Positions 18,767 through 27,312 of a stretch of 64,000 nt of DNA are shown here, piece by piece. Every line of letters starts with the position of its first letter. The stretch's first letter is position 1. The position numbers and the translations under genes were made by a program. The notes beneath the pieces are model-generated. The model ran no database searches. It was given only the letters and a program-made list of their open reading frames with translations, and was not told the origin of the DNA. Where the stretch lies: positions 62,001-126,000 of the forward strand of contig NZ_JBANCG010000012.1 in the NCBI RefSeq assembly GCF_037026715.1, read 5' to 3'. The stretch is from Breoghania sp037026715 (GTDB taxonomy: Bacteria > Pseudomonadota > Alphaproteobacteria > Rhizobiales > Stappiaceae).

Positions 18767-18817
18767 ACCGACATGACGCGCAAGACGCCTTCCGCGTCGC
18801 CGCAGGGAAAGGACGAC

Positions 18818-19399
18818 ATGACGAAGGACGAGGTTCTGGCCGTATTCCGGGAATCGGGCGCCATTCTGGAGGGTCATTTCATCCTGTCGTCGGGCCTCAG
18901 AAGCCCGGTCTTCCTGCAGAAGGCGCGCGTTTTCCAGTATCCCGAGCGCACCGAGATCCTGTGCAAGGCGCTTGCCGAGCGCATCCGCGCGGCCAATCTC
19001 GGCCCGATCGACTACATCGTTTCGCCCGCGCTCGGCGGCATCATTCCCGGCTACGAGACCGCCCGTCATCTCGGCGTGCCCGCCATGTGGGTGGAGCGCG
19101 AGGATGGCGAACTGAGGCTGCGCCGCTTCGAGATGGAAAAGGGCGCGCGGGTGATCGTGGTGGAGGACATCGTCTCCACCGGTCTGTCCTCGCGCGAGAC
19201 GGTCGAGGCGCTGAGGGCCATGGGCGCCGAAGTCGTGGGCTGCGCCTGCCTGATCGACCGATCCGCCGGGGAGGCCGATTGCGGCGTGCCGCTGATCGCG
19301 CTTGCCGAATACAAGGTGCCCGCCTACCCGGCCGACGCCCTGCCACCGGAACTGGCCGCCCTGCCGGCGGTCAAGCCCGGCAGCCGGGGGCTTGCCTGA
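18818..19399 (+). CDS. pyrE: Orotate phosphoribosyltransferase
   Basis: This 193-residue enzyme joins orotate and PRPP to form OMP in pyrimidine synthesis. The PRPP loop VIVVEDIVSTGLSS is intact, and GHFILSSGLRSPVFLQKA is the usual N-terminal substrate region. ATG 18818 follows AAAGGA with 4-5 nt spacing; an earlier in-frame ATG at 18773, 7 nt after the rsh stop, would add 15 unconserved residues. The short distance suggests cotranscription with rsh. Confidence 0.94.
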   Translation: MTKDEVLAVFRESGAILEGHFILSSGLRSPVFLQKARVFQYPERTEILCKALAERIRAANLGPIDYIVSPALGGIIPGYETARHLGVPAMWVEREDGELRLRRFEMEKGARVIVVEDIVSTGLSSRETVEALRAMGAEVVGCACLIDRSAGEADCGVPLIALAEYKVPAYPADALPPELAALPAVKPGSRGLA

Positions 19400-19533
19400 A
19401 GTCTCTCTTCCCGGGATGCACCGGACCGCGCCCCTTGCCCGGGACCGTCCGCATCCTCATCTGAGCGGTGCCCCCTTGCGATAAGGAGGCGCCACGAGTT
19501 CACTGCCGATATCGGTCGATCAGAAGCGTCGAA

Positions 19534-20145
19534 ATGCTGTTCCAGCGTCGCAACCAGCCCAACTGGGCAGAACGGGTCCGCATCGCACTGTGGCCCCGCC
19601 ACAGCTTCACCCGCTCGGCGAAATATTTCGCCAAGCGGGTGCTTCGGCTGACGGCGAGCCCGCATGCGGTGGCGATCGGCTTTGCCGCCGGCACCTTCGC
19701 CTCGTTCACGCCGTTTGTCGGCTTCCATTTCATGCTGGCCTTCTTCGTGGCTTTCCTGATCGGCGGCAACATGCTGGCCTCCGCGCTGGGGACGGCGGTC
19801 GGAAATCCACTCACCTTTCCCTTCATCTGGGCCTCCACCTACCGGCTCGGCCACGTGCTGCTCGGTCACGATCCCGCCACGGCCGGCCATCATCCGCTGA
19901 AGCTCGACCTGTTCCATCAGTCGATCGACGCGATCTGGCCGATCTTCAAGCCGATGCTGGTGGGCTCGCTGCCGCTCGGCTTCATCGCCGGCGCTATCGC
20001 ATATTTCATCGTCTACGGTATGGTACGCACCTATCAGGCCACGCGCCGCGAAAAGCTCTCCGCACGCAGGGAGGCGACGCGCGCCGAGCCAAAGGATGCA
20101 CACCCGGCCGCCATCAAGCCGGGCCCACTGGAGAAGACCTCATGA
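19534..20145 (+). CDS. DUF2062 family membrane protein
   Basis: A 203-residue protein with the DUF2062 domain: a basic N-terminus, then PHAVAIGFAAGTFASFTP, FHFMLAFFVAFLIGGN and GTAVGNPLTFPFIW, with two or three transmembrane helices. A last helix (LPLGFIAGAIAYFIVYGMV) is followed by a basic tail. The function is unknown; the family is common next to pdxJ/acpS in Hyphomicrobiales. ATG 19534 is chosen because the 22 codons upstream are not conserved in character. Its stop overlaps the pdxJ start (ATGA). Confidence 0.85.
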   Translation: MLFQRRNQPNWAERVRIALWPRHSFTRSAKYFAKRVLRLTASPHAVAIGFAAGTFASFTPFVGFHFMLAFFVAFLIGGNMLASALGTAVGNPLTFPFIWASTYRLGHVLLGHDPATAGHHPLKLDLFHQSIDAIWPIFKPMLVGSLPLGFIAGAIAYFIVYGMVRTYQATRREKLSARREATRAEPKDAHPAAIKPGPLEKTS

Positions 20146-20900
20146 CCACGCGTCTGCGCCTGGGCGTGAGCATCGACCACGTCGCGACCGTGCGCAACGC
20201 CCGCGGCGGCCCGCACCCGGAGCCGCTGCGCGCCGCGCTCGCCGCCGAGGCCGCGGGCGCCGACGGCATCACCGCGCATCTGCGCGAGGACCGGCGCCAC
20301 ATCCGCGATGAGGACATCGCCCTGCTGAAACAGCGTCTCGCCATTCCGCTCAATCTGGAAATGGCCGCGACGGCGGAGATGCGCGACATCGCGCTGAAGA
20401 CCCGGCCGCACGCCGCCTGCCTGGTGCCGGAGCGGCGCGAGGAGCGCACGACCGAGGGCGGGCTCGACGCCGAGGGCGGGTTTTCCATGCTCCAGCCGAT
20501 CGTCGAGGCGCTCTACGAGGCCGATATCCGGGTGTCACTGTTCATCGAACCCGACGCCCGCCAGATCGACGCCGCCCGTGCGCTGGGCGCCCCGGTCGTG
20601 GAGCTTCACACCGGCGCCTATTGCGAGGCGGCACTTTCCGGCGATGCGCAGGCGCGCGCCGCCCATCTGGAGCGCGTGCGCGAGGCCGCCCGCCACGCCG
20701 CCCATATCGGGCTGGAGGTCCATGCCGGTCACGGCCTGACCTACGATACGGTCACCGACATCGCCCGCATCCCCGAGATCCGCGAACTCAACATCGGCCA
20801 TTTCCTGATCGGCGAGGCGATTTTCGTCGGGCTGGAAGGCGCAATCGCCGGGATGCGCCGGCTGATGGAGGCCGCACGCGGCGCGGCCGCGACAGCATGA
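20142..20900 (+). CDS. pdxJ: Pyridoxine 5'-phosphate synthase
   Basis: This 252-residue TIM-barrel enzyme makes pyridoxine 5'-phosphate from 3-amino-2-oxopropyl phosphate and 1-deoxyxylulose 5-phosphate. Conserved segments are LGVSIDHVATVRNARGG at the N-terminus, AGADGITAHLREDRRHI, NLEMAATAEM, CLVPERREE, VELHTGAY, VHAGHGLTYD and ELNIGHFLIGEAIFVGL. ATG 20142 overlaps the previous stop, and its own stop overlaps acpS, so the three genes are translationally coupled. Confidence 0.96.
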   Translation: MTTRLRLGVSIDHVATVRNARGGPHPEPLRAALAAEAAGADGITAHLREDRRHIRDEDIALLKQRLAIPLNLEMAATAEMRDIALKTRPHAACLVPERREERTTEGGLDAEGGFSMLQPIVEALYEADIRVSLFIEPDARQIDAARALGAPVVELHTGAYCEAALSGDAQARAAHLERVREAARHAAHIGLEVHAGHGLTYDTVTDIARIPEIRELNIGHFLIGEAIFVGLEGAIAGMRRLMEAARGAAATA

Positions 20901-21322
20901 TTATCGGAATCGGTTCCGACCTCATCGACATCCGCCGGATCGAGCGGACGCTGGAGCGCTTCGGCGAAAGGTTCATCCGCCGCGTCTTCACCGAGATCGA
21001 GCGCGAACGTTCGGAACGCCGCCAGGAGCGCGCGGCCTCCTACGCCAAGCGCTTTGCCGCCAAAGAGGCGACCTCCAAGGCGCTCGGCACGGGCATTCGC
21101 GGCATCCGCTGGCAGGAAATGGGCGTGGTGAACCTGAAATCCGGCCAGCCGACGGTGGCGCTGAAGGGCAAGGCGGAGGCGCGCCTCGCCCGCATGGTGC
21201 CGGACGGCTTTGCCCCGCGCATCGACATCACAATCACCGACGACTATCCGCTGGCGCAGGCCTTTGTGGTGATTTCCGCCTGGCCCGAGGACTGGCCATC
21301 GGCCCTCGATCCGGGCAAATGA
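20897..21322 (+). CDS. acpS: Holo-[acyl-carrier-protein] synthase
   Basis: This 141-residue enzyme transfers the 4'-phosphopantetheine arm of CoA to apo-ACP. GIGSDLIDIRRIE contains the first magnesium Asp, and AKRFAAKEATSKALGTG the catalytic Glu/Lys motif. Its start (ATGA overlap) is tied to the pdxJ stop. The length is normal for the type I AcpS family. Confidence 0.95.
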   Translation: MIIGIGSDLIDIRRIERTLERFGERFIRRVFTEIERERSERRQERAASYAKRFAAKEATSKALGTGIRGIRWQEMGVVNLKSGQPTVALKGKAEARLARMVPDGFAPRIDITITDDYPLAQAFVVISAWPEDWPSALDPGK

Positions 21323-21644
21323 CCCGCCATCCGCAGCCCCTTGCGTTGCAGGTTGCGAACGGACCCGGTATCAAGACGCTCGTCTGCGCATTTTCGCCGC
21401 GGGAATCATCGACAAGGTTTCCCAAGGCCGGCGGCATGCCGGACATCGACACCGGATGAGGGGACGGACGGCATCGGGCGACAGCGGCCCGGCCCCCGGG
21501 TGAGACGTCGCGCGCCCTTGCCGGACGCCGGCGCAGCCACGATTGAGACAACGCCCGCCTCGGCCGGGCCGAACACTGGACGCGCGCTTTTCTGTGCCTC
21601 GATGGCGCAAGAGAGCGCGAAGCAGGATGGACGCGAAGGACCCG
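21323..21644. other. Intergenic region between acpS and lepB
   Basis: 322 bases without a convincing gene; a promoter candidate lies at 21346-21374. In-frame codons upstream of lepB (from 21543) are open but basic and unconserved in character. Confidence 0.55.
21346..21374 (+). promoter_or_regulatory. Candidate promoter for the lepB-rnc-era operon
   Basis: The -35 box TTGCAG (21346-21351) and -10 box TATCAA (21369-21374) have a 17-nt spacer. They sit just after acpS, giving a leader of roughly 265 nt before lepB. Confidence 0.35.
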
Positions 21645-22400
21645 ATGAGCGACGCGAGCGACAAGAACAGTCAGAAAGGCGGCTGGGGCGAGACCGTGAA
21701 GGTCGTCATCCAGGCGCTGCTGCTGGCCCTGGTTCTCAGGACCTTCCTCTTCCAGCCCTTCAACATCCCGTCGGGATCAATGAAGGACACGCTGCTGATC
21801 GGCGACTACCTGTTCGTCTCCAAGTTCAGCTACGGCTACTCGCGCTATTCCTTCCCCTTCGGCCTGGCGCCGTTTTCCGGCCGCATCTGGGAAGGCACGC
21901 CGCAGCGCGGCGACATCGCCGTGTTCAAGCTGCCGCGCGACAATTCCACCGACTACATCAAGCGCGTGATCGGCCTTCCCGGCGACACGGTTCAGATGAT
22001 CGACGACCGGCTCTACATCAACGGCAAGATCGTCCCGCGCGAGCGCATCGACGACTATATCGAGACCGACGCCTACGGCGAGACCCGGCGCGTCGCGCGC
22101 TACCGCGAGACACTGCCCAACGGCGTGTCCTACGATACCCTGGACCTGACCCCCAACGGGGCGGCCGACAACACCGAGCTCTTCACGGTGCCGAAAGGGC
22201 ACTACTTCATGATGGGCGACAACCGCGACAACTCCTCCGACAGCCGCGTCCACGGATCCGGCGTCGGCTATGTGCCGCTTGAAAACTTTGTCGGCAAGGC
22301 CGAGATCCTGTTTTTCTCCGTGGAGGACGGCGAGCCGGCCTGGATGTTCTGGAAGTGGCCGTGGACCGTTCGCTGGGACCGGCTCTTCAAGATACTTTGA
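21645..22400 (+). CDS. lepB: Signal peptidase I
   Basis: This 251-residue inner-membrane protease removes Sec and Tat signal peptides. One N-terminal transmembrane helix (VKVVIQALLLALVLRTFLF) is followed by the catalytic Ser in NIPSGSMKDTL and the general-base Lys in YIKRVIGLPGD; box E is FMMGDNRDNSSDSR. ATG 21645 follows GAAGGA; an ATG at 21627 has no usable ribosome site. It leads an operon with rnc (7-nt gap) and era, the standard alphaproteobacterial arrangement. Confidence 0.96.
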   Translation: MSDASDKNSQKGGWGETVKVVIQALLLALVLRTFLFQPFNIPSGSMKDTLLIGDYLFVSKFSYGYSRYSFPFGLAPFSGRIWEGTPQRGDIAVFKLPRDNSTDYIKRVIGLPGDTVQMIDDRLYINGKIVPRERIDDYIETDAYGETRRVARYRETLPNGVSYDTLDLTPNGAADNTELFTVPKGHYFMMGDNRDNSSDSRVHGSGVGYVPLENFVGKAEILFFSVEDGEPAWMFWKWPWTVRWDRLFKIL

Positions 22401-22407
22401 GGATGGA

Positions 22408-23121
22408 ATGGCACGAGACACCAGCCCTGCGCTGAACCAACTTGAACGCGAACTCGGACACGAATTCTCCGACCGCTCGCTGATCATCCGTGCCCTGACC
22501 CACGCAAGCGCCCTGCCCTCGGCGCGCAGCGCCACGGAAAATTACGAGCGGCTGGAATTCCTGGGCGACCGCGTGCTGGGCCTTGCCGTGGCGGACATGG
22601 TGTTCCAGACCTACCCGAAGGCGGAGGAAGGCGAGCTGGCCCGCCGGCTCAACCATCTGGTCAAGCGCGAGACGTGCGCGGAAGTCGCGGCCGAACTCGG
22701 CATCGGCGCGCTGATGGTGATCGGCGAGAGCGAGGCGCAGTCCGGCGGCCGCGCCAAGGTGGCGCTGCTCGCCGATATCTGCGAATCCGTTCTGGGCGCG
22801 CTCTACCGCGACGCCGGGTGGGACGTGGCGCGGCGCTTCGTCGAAAAGCACTGGCGCGGCCGCATGCTGGCGTGGTCCGGCGACCAGCGCGACGCCAAGA
22901 CGACGCTTCAGGAATGGGTGCAGGGCAAGGGCCTCGCCACCCCCAACTACCGGATCGCCGAGCGCTCCGGCCCAGATCATGCCCCCCTCTTCACCGTTAC
23001 CGTGGCGGTCGACGGCATGGATACCGGATCGGGCACCGGCCCCTCCAAGCGGCTTGCCGAACAGGCAGCGGCCGAGGCCGTCCTGCGCCGCGAAGGCGTC
23101 TGGTCGGGATCCGACCAATGA
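22408..23121 (+). CDS. rnc: Ribonuclease III
   Basis: This 237-residue double-stranded RNA endonuclease processes rRNA and mRNA. The family signature YERLEFLGDRVLGL carries catalytic Glu/Asp residues, and ADICESVLGALY holds the second acidic pair. A C-terminal double-stranded RNA-binding domain starts near residue 160 (DAKTTLQEWVQGKG) and ends in the RLAEQAAAEAVL helix. The stop overlaps the era start by ATGA. Confidence 0.96.
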   Translation: MARDTSPALNQLERELGHEFSDRSLIIRALTHASALPSARSATENYERLEFLGDRVLGLAVADMVFQTYPKAEEGELARRLNHLVKRETCAEVAAELGIGALMVIGESEAQSGGRAKVALLADICESVLGALYRDAGWDVARRFVEKHWRGRMLAWSGDQRDAKTTLQEWVQGKGLATPNYRIAERSGPDHAPLFTVTVAVDGMDTGSGTGPSKRLAEQAAAEAVLRREGVWSGSDQ

Positions 23122-24131
23122 CCGGCAACGACCGACACAACGACAACGACAACGAGATCGAACCGACCGTGACATCCGATACCGCCGGAAACGGCGCCCC
23201 GAACGAGACCGATGCCAGCCAAGACACCGCGGCCGCGAAAGGAACCCGCGCCGGCTTCGTCGCGCTGATCGGCGCGCCCAACGCGGGCAAGTCGACACTT
23301 CTGAACCGGCTCGTCGGAGCAAAGCTCTCGATCGTCACCCACAAGGTGCAGACGACGCGCGCCATCATGCGCGGCGTGGCGATCCACGGGACGGCGCAGA
23401 TCGTGTTCGTCGACACGCCCGGCATCTTCGCGCCGAAGCGCCGGCTCGACCGGGCGATGGTGGACACCGCGTGGAGCGGCGCGGAGGGAGCAGATATCGT
23501 CGCCCTGCTCATCGACGCGCGCAAGGGCATCGACGACGAGATCGCCCCGATCCTCAAGCGGCTGGCGGATCTGAAGCGGCGCAAGGTGCTGATCCTCAAC
23601 AAGATCGACGTCACGAAACGCGAAGAATTGCTGGCGCTCGCCCAACGTGCCAACGCGGAAGTTCCCTTCGACCGGACCTTCATGATCTCCGCGCTCGACG
23701 GTGACGGTGCCGAAGATCTGATGGACTATTTCGCCGAGCACCTGCCCGCAAGCCCGTGGCTCTACCCGGAAGACCAGATCTCCGACCTGCCGCTGCGCAT
23801 GATCGCGGCGGAGATCACCCGCGAGAAGCTTTTCCTGCGGCTGCACCAGGAGATCCCTTACGCCTCCACGGTGGAAACCACCCAGTGGAAGCAGCTGAAG
23901 GATGGTTCGGCGCGCGTGGAACAGACGATCTACGTTGAGCGCGAGAGCCAGAAGAAGATCGTGCTCGGCAAGGCCGGCCAGACCATCAAGGCGATCTCGC
24001 AATCCGCCCGCCAGGATATCGCGGCGATGGTGGAACACCCGATCCACCTGTTCCTGTTCGTGAAGGTGCGCGAGAACTGGGGCAACGACCCGGAACGCTA
24101 CCGCGAGATGGGACTGGAATTCCCGCGCTAG
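23118..24131 (+). CDS. era: GTPase Era
   Basis: This 337-residue essential GTPase binds 16S rRNA during 30S maturation. The G motifs are GAPNAGKST (G1), the effector threonine in KVQTTRAI (G2), DTPG (G3) and NKID (G4). A C-terminal KH domain follows (ERESQKKIVLGKAGQTIKAI). The first about 40 residues are an unusual acidic/Asn-rich extension not needed for the fold. Its start overlaps the rnc stop. No terminator is visible before the repeat-containing gap. Confidence 0.95.
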   Translation: MTGNDRHNDNDNEIEPTVTSDTAGNGAPNETDASQDTAAAKGTRAGFVALIGAPNAGKSTLLNRLVGAKLSIVTHKVQTTRAIMRGVAIHGTAQIVFVDTPGIFAPKRRLDRAMVDTAWSGAEGADIVALLIDARKGIDDEIAPILKRLADLKRRKVLILNKIDVTKREELLALAQRANAEVPFDRTFMISALDGDGAEDLMDYFAEHLPASPWLYPEDQISDLPLRMIAAEITREKLFLRLHQEIPYASTVETTQWKQLKDGSARVEQTIYVERESQKKIVLGKAGQTIKAISQSARQDIAAMVEHPIHLFLFVKVRENWGNDPERYREMGLEFPR

Positions 24132-24160
24132 GGCAATTCGCGGATAGACGGACACAAGCT

Positions 24161-24205
24161 GCCATCCTTCGAGACGGCCGCTCTCCAAAGCGTGGAATGA
24201 GTTAG
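24161..24205. repeat. Type 2 intergenic repeat, partial
   Basis: GCCATCCTTCGAGACGGCCG matches the left arm of the element at 9193-9238 and then diverges. It lies 30 bases after era. Confidence 0.65.
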
Positions 24206-24249
24206 GGAGCTTGTTCGAGGCTCCGGGCTTTATGCCTGTGCCTCCCGCA

Positions 24250-24357
24250 AAGGCCTCTCCGTCGTCATTGCCCGGCTTCGTCCGGGCAATCCATCGCAGG
24301 CTGCGGCGTATGCGGAACGTGCTGGATCACCCGGACGGAGCCTGTGCCCGCGAAAGC
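24250..24357 (-). repeat. Compound palindromic intergenic repeat, type 1, copy 3 (inverted)
   Basis: It reads as the reverse complement of the 6801-6935 copy: GTCATTGCCCGG-CTTCGT-CCGGGCAAT, then GCTGGATCACCCGGACGGAG, then CCTGTGCCCGCGAAAGC. It ends exactly where the parC reading frame ends, so it forms the parC 3' flank. Confidence 0.85.
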
Positions 24358-24359
24358 CC

Positions 24360-26648
24360 TCAGAGCTTGTTCGTGCCGAACTTGTTCGACCTCGGGAAGC
24401 CCGGCGGCGGGAGCCGTCCGGCCTGGGCGCGGTCGCCGCACCAGTCGGCCAGTTCCTCCAGCGTGCGGGTGAAGCTGCGGCTGGAGGAATCGACCCAGGT
24501 CAATCCGTCCTCAGCCTTGAACACCGCCGCATCCGAAATCCCGCCGTCACGGTAGCGCTGCAGCCGGACGCCACGCCCGCGCGTCATCTCGCCCACCTGC
24601 TCCAGCGGGAAGACCAGCAGCTTGCGGTTCATGCCGATGACCGCGACGCGGTCGCCATCCGCCGGCACGCAGAGCTTGGCTTCGGCTCCGGCGGAGACGT
24701 TCAGCACCTGCTTGCCCTTGCGGGTATTGGCGACCACCTCGTCCTCGGGCACGACGAAACCGCGCGCGTCGGTGGCCGCGACCAGCAGCTTGCGGCCCGG
24801 CTTGTGCACGAAGACGGCGACGATGTCCTGATCCTGGTCCATGTCGACCATCAGGCGGATCGGCTCGCCCTGGCTGCGCCCGCCGGGCAGACGGTCCGGC
24901 GTCAGTGTGTAGAAGCGGCCGCCGGTGGAGAACACCAGAAGCTTGTCGGTCGTCTCCGCCGGGAAGGCGAAGGCGAGCGCGTCGCCCTGCTTGAAGGACA
25001 GGGTAGAGGTGTCCTGTATGTGGCCCTTCATGGCCCGGATCCAGCCCTTCTCGGAAACCACCACCGTGATCGGCTCGCGCTCGATCATGGCGTTGTGGAT
25101 CTCCTCCACGTCGATCTCCTTGGCCTCGCCGAAATCCGTGCGGCGCTTGCCGATCACGGTTTCCGGGCCGTAGGTCTTGCGCATCTGGCGAATTTCGCCG
25201 GAGATCGTCTTCCACTGCAGATCGTCGGAAGCGAGAAGCGCGTTCAGCTCGTCACGCTCGGCCGACAGCTTGTCGTGCTCGGAACGGATCTCCATCTCCT
25301 CCAGCTTGCGCAGGGAGCGCAGCCGCATGTTGAGGATGGCTTCCGCCTGGATTTCCGTGAGCTTGAAGGCCTTCATCAACTCGGCCTTCGGCTGGTCCTC
25401 GTAACGGATGATCCGGATCACCTCATCGAGGTTCAGATAGGCGACGAGATAGCCTTCCAGAACCTCCAGCCGGTGCTCGATCTTGTCGAGCCGGTGCTGG
25501 GAGCGGCGGATGAGCACTTCCTTGCGGTGCTCCAGCCATTCCGACAGCACGTCCCTCAGGCCCAGAACGTTCGGCACCTGGCCGCGCGAAAGCACGTTCA
25601 TGTTGAGCGGAAAGCGGCTTTCAAGCTCGGTCAGCTTGAACAGCGAGGCCATCAGCAGGTTCTCGTCCACATTGCGCGAGCGCGGCTCCAGCACGATGCG
25701 GATGTCTTCGGCGGATTCGTCGCGGATATCGGCGAGCAGCGGCAGCTTGCGGGCCATCAGAAGCTCGGCGATCTTCTCGATCAGCTTCGACTTCTGAACC
25801 TGATAGGGGATCTCGGTGACCACCACCACCCAGGTTCCGCGCCCGGTCTCTTCCCTGTTCCAGCGCGCCTGTACCTTGAAGCCGCCGCGCCCGGTCCGGT
25901 AGGCCTCCAGGATCGAGGCCGGATCTTCCACGAGGATGCCGCCGGTTGGGAAATCAGGGCCCTTGACGAACTCGACGAGCTTTTCCACCGGCGCGTTCGG
26001 GTGCTTGATCAGATGCAGCGCCGCGTCGCAGATCTCGGCCACGTTGTGCGACGGGATCGAGGTCGCCATGCCCACCGCAATGCCGGCGGAGCCGTTGGCG
26101 AGCAGGTTCGGGAAGCCGCCGGGCAGCACCACCGGTTCCTCGTCGAGGCCGTCGTAGGTCTCGCGGAAGTCGATGGCGTCCTCGTCGATGCCTTCCAGCA
26201 GAAGGCGCGCGGTCTCTGTGAGGCGGGCCTCGGTGTAACGCATGGCGGCGGCGCTATCGCCATCTATATTGCCGAAATTGCCCTGTCCCTCGGCGAGCGG
26301 ATAGCGCTGGGAAAAGTCCTGCGCCAGACGCACGAGGGCGTCGTAGATGGCGCTGTCGCCGTGCGGGTGAAACTTACCCATGACATCGCCGACGATGCGG
26401 GCACATTTCTTAAAGCCCTGGCCGGGATCGAGCTTCAGGAGCCGCATGGCATAGAGCAGCCGGCGGTGCACCGGCTTCATGCCGTCGCGCACATCGGGCA
26501 GCGCCCGGTGCATGATGGTGGAGAGCGCATAGGCGAGATAGCGCTCTTCCAGCGCTTCGCGCAGGTTGATCTGCTCGATGCCGTCCGGCCCCTTAGGACC
26601 TCCGGCGCCACCACCTGCCCCACCGGGCGGAATCAGCTCGTTTCCCAT
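24360..26648 (-). CDS. parC: DNA topoisomerase IV subunit A
   Basis: A 762-residue type IIA topoisomerase A subunit that decatenates daughter chromosomes together with ParE. The breakage-reunion domain contains LPDVRDGMKPVHRRLLY, the quinolone-region segment GKFHPHGDSAIYDAL with the sensitive-type Ser, and the catalytic tyrosine Y138 in AAMRYTEARL. A coiled-coil follows, and then a C-terminal beta-pinwheel with repeats such as KLLVFSTGGRFYTL. ATG 26648 (MGNELIPPGG) is preferred over an extra 8-residue start at 26672. A Gly/Pro-rich patch follows the start. It is the last gene of the minus-strand run. Confidence 0.95.
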   Translation of the reverse strand: MGNELIPPGGAGGGAGGPKGPDGIEQINLREALEERYLAYALSTIMHRALPDVRDGMKPVHRRLLYAMRLLKLDPGQGFKKCARIVGDVMGKFHPHGDSAIYDALVRLAQDFSQRYPLAEGQGNFGNIDGDSAAAMRYTEARLTETARLLLEGIDEDAIDFRETYDGLDEEPVVLPGGFPNLLANGSAGIAVGMATSIPSHNVAEICDAALHLIKHPNAPVEKLVEFVKGPDFPTGGILVEDPASILEAYRTGRGGFKVQARWNREETGRGTWVVVVTEIPYQVQKSKLIEKIAELLMARKLPLLADIRDESAEDIRIVLEPRSRNVDENLLMASLFKLTELESRFPLNMNVLSRGQVPNVLGLRDVLSEWLEHRKEVLIRRSQHRLDKIEHRLEVLEGYLVAYLNLDEVIRIIRYEDQPKAELMKAFKLTEIQAEAILNMRLRSLRKLEEMEIRSEHDKLSAERDELNALLASDDLQWKTISGEIRQMRKTYGPETVIGKRRTDFGEAKEIDVEEIHNAMIEREPITVVVSEKGWIRAMKGHIQDTSTLSFKQGDALAFAFPAETTDKLLVFSTGGRFYTLTPDRLPGGRSQGEPIRLMVDMDQDQDIVAVFVHKPGRKLLVAATDARGFVVPEDEVVANTRKGKQVLNVSAGAEAKLCVPADGDRVAVIGMNRKLLVFPLEQVGEMTRGRGVRLQRYRDGGISDAAVFKAEDGLTWVDSSSRSFTRTLEELADWCGDRAQAGRLPPPGFPRSNKFGTNKL

Positions 26649-26747
26649 GTGTTCTGGGTATCGCGGGCGCACGAATCGCGCAAGGCGGGAAAGCGCGGAA
26701 GGGCGGGATTGCGAGGAAAACCGGCTCGGAGTGGCACGCGACAGAGG

Positions 26748-27041
26748 TCAGTCTTCGCCCCAAACATCGGTTATGAGCGGACCATAGATGATCCGTTCGA
26801 TCTCGATGGCGTCCGTTTCGATACGATAGAAGATGACGTGCGATCCATGGACGAACCGGCGATGACTTTCATTTGCCGGATCGGAGCGCCGGCCGAGCCG
26901 AGGGGCTGAGGCAAGAAGTTCAAATATGTGCTGAAAAGATATCTGGTATTTGAAAGCCTGCTCCTGCCCAAAGGTCGTGATGCCTTCAATAAGGATAGCT
27001 TCCAGATCGGCGACCGCTCCTGTCGAGAGCCTATAAGGCAT
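26748..27041 (-). CDS. RelE/ParE-type toxin of a type II toxin-antitoxin pair
   Basis: A 97-residue protein with the RelE/ParE fold pattern: YRLSTGAVADLEAILIEGI (helix with the usual AxxDLxxI register), QHIFELLASAPRLGRRSD, and the C-terminal strand set RRFVHGSHVIFYRIETDAIEIERI. ParE types inhibit gyrase and RelE types cleave mRNA; the VIFYRIE segment with no obvious RelE catalytic set favours ParE. Its ATG lies inside the last codons of the antitoxin gene (11-nt overlap), a hallmark of such pairs. It sits between recO and parC. Confidence 0.85.
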   Translation of the reverse strand: MPYRLSTGAVADLEAILIEGITTFGQEQAFKYQISFQHIFELLASAPRLGRRSDPANESHRRFVHGSHVIFYRIETDAIEIERIIYGPLITDVWGED

Positions 27042-27264
27042 TTTGACGTTTGGCCTTGAGCGCTGCCGCCCCGTCGAGCGCTCGCTGCCAGATATCGCCC
27101 ATGGTGAGATGGCTTGTCGGGCTCCGTCGCCCGCGTTCGACCGCCTCGCGCAGGAGCGCGTTTCGGTCATCCTCCGACAAGGCGCGCAAAGCCACCAGGT
27201 CCGCCGCCGTCGGAGCGGCGAGAGAGGTCACAATGATCCTGCCATCAAGATACGTCTCACTCAT
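27031..27264 (-). CDS. Antitoxin of the RelE/ParE-type pair
   Basis: A 77-residue partner encoded immediately upstream of the toxin and overlapping it. It is short and charged, with LSEDDRNALLREAVERGR forming a likely helix and a basic C-terminus (AALKAKRQNAL). That arrangement suits an antitoxin that binds DNA with one end and the toxin with the other, although no classical ribbon-helix-helix signature is clear. ATG 27264 (MSETYLDG) is chosen over 27291; neither has a strong ribosome site. Confidence 0.7.
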   Translation of the reverse strand: MSETYLDGRIIVTSLAAPTAADLVALRALSEDDRNALLREAVERGRRSPTSHLTMGDIWQRALDGAAALKAKRQNAL

Positions 27265-27312
27265 GGACCAAGAATAACAGTTCGGGTTCAAATCACCAAC
27301 GCCGCGATGGTA

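Noticed and set aside
16481..19069. 862-codon minus-strand frame across rsh
   Set aside because: Antisense to the unambiguous (p)ppGpp synthetase and pyrE; shadow composition.
19590..20141. Long upstream extension of pdxJ
   Set aside because: The in-frame codons shadow the DUF2062 gene; ATG 20142 begins at the conserved N-terminus.
24804..26909. 701-codon plus-strand frame across parC
   Set aside because: Antisense to parC, which has full domain signatures.
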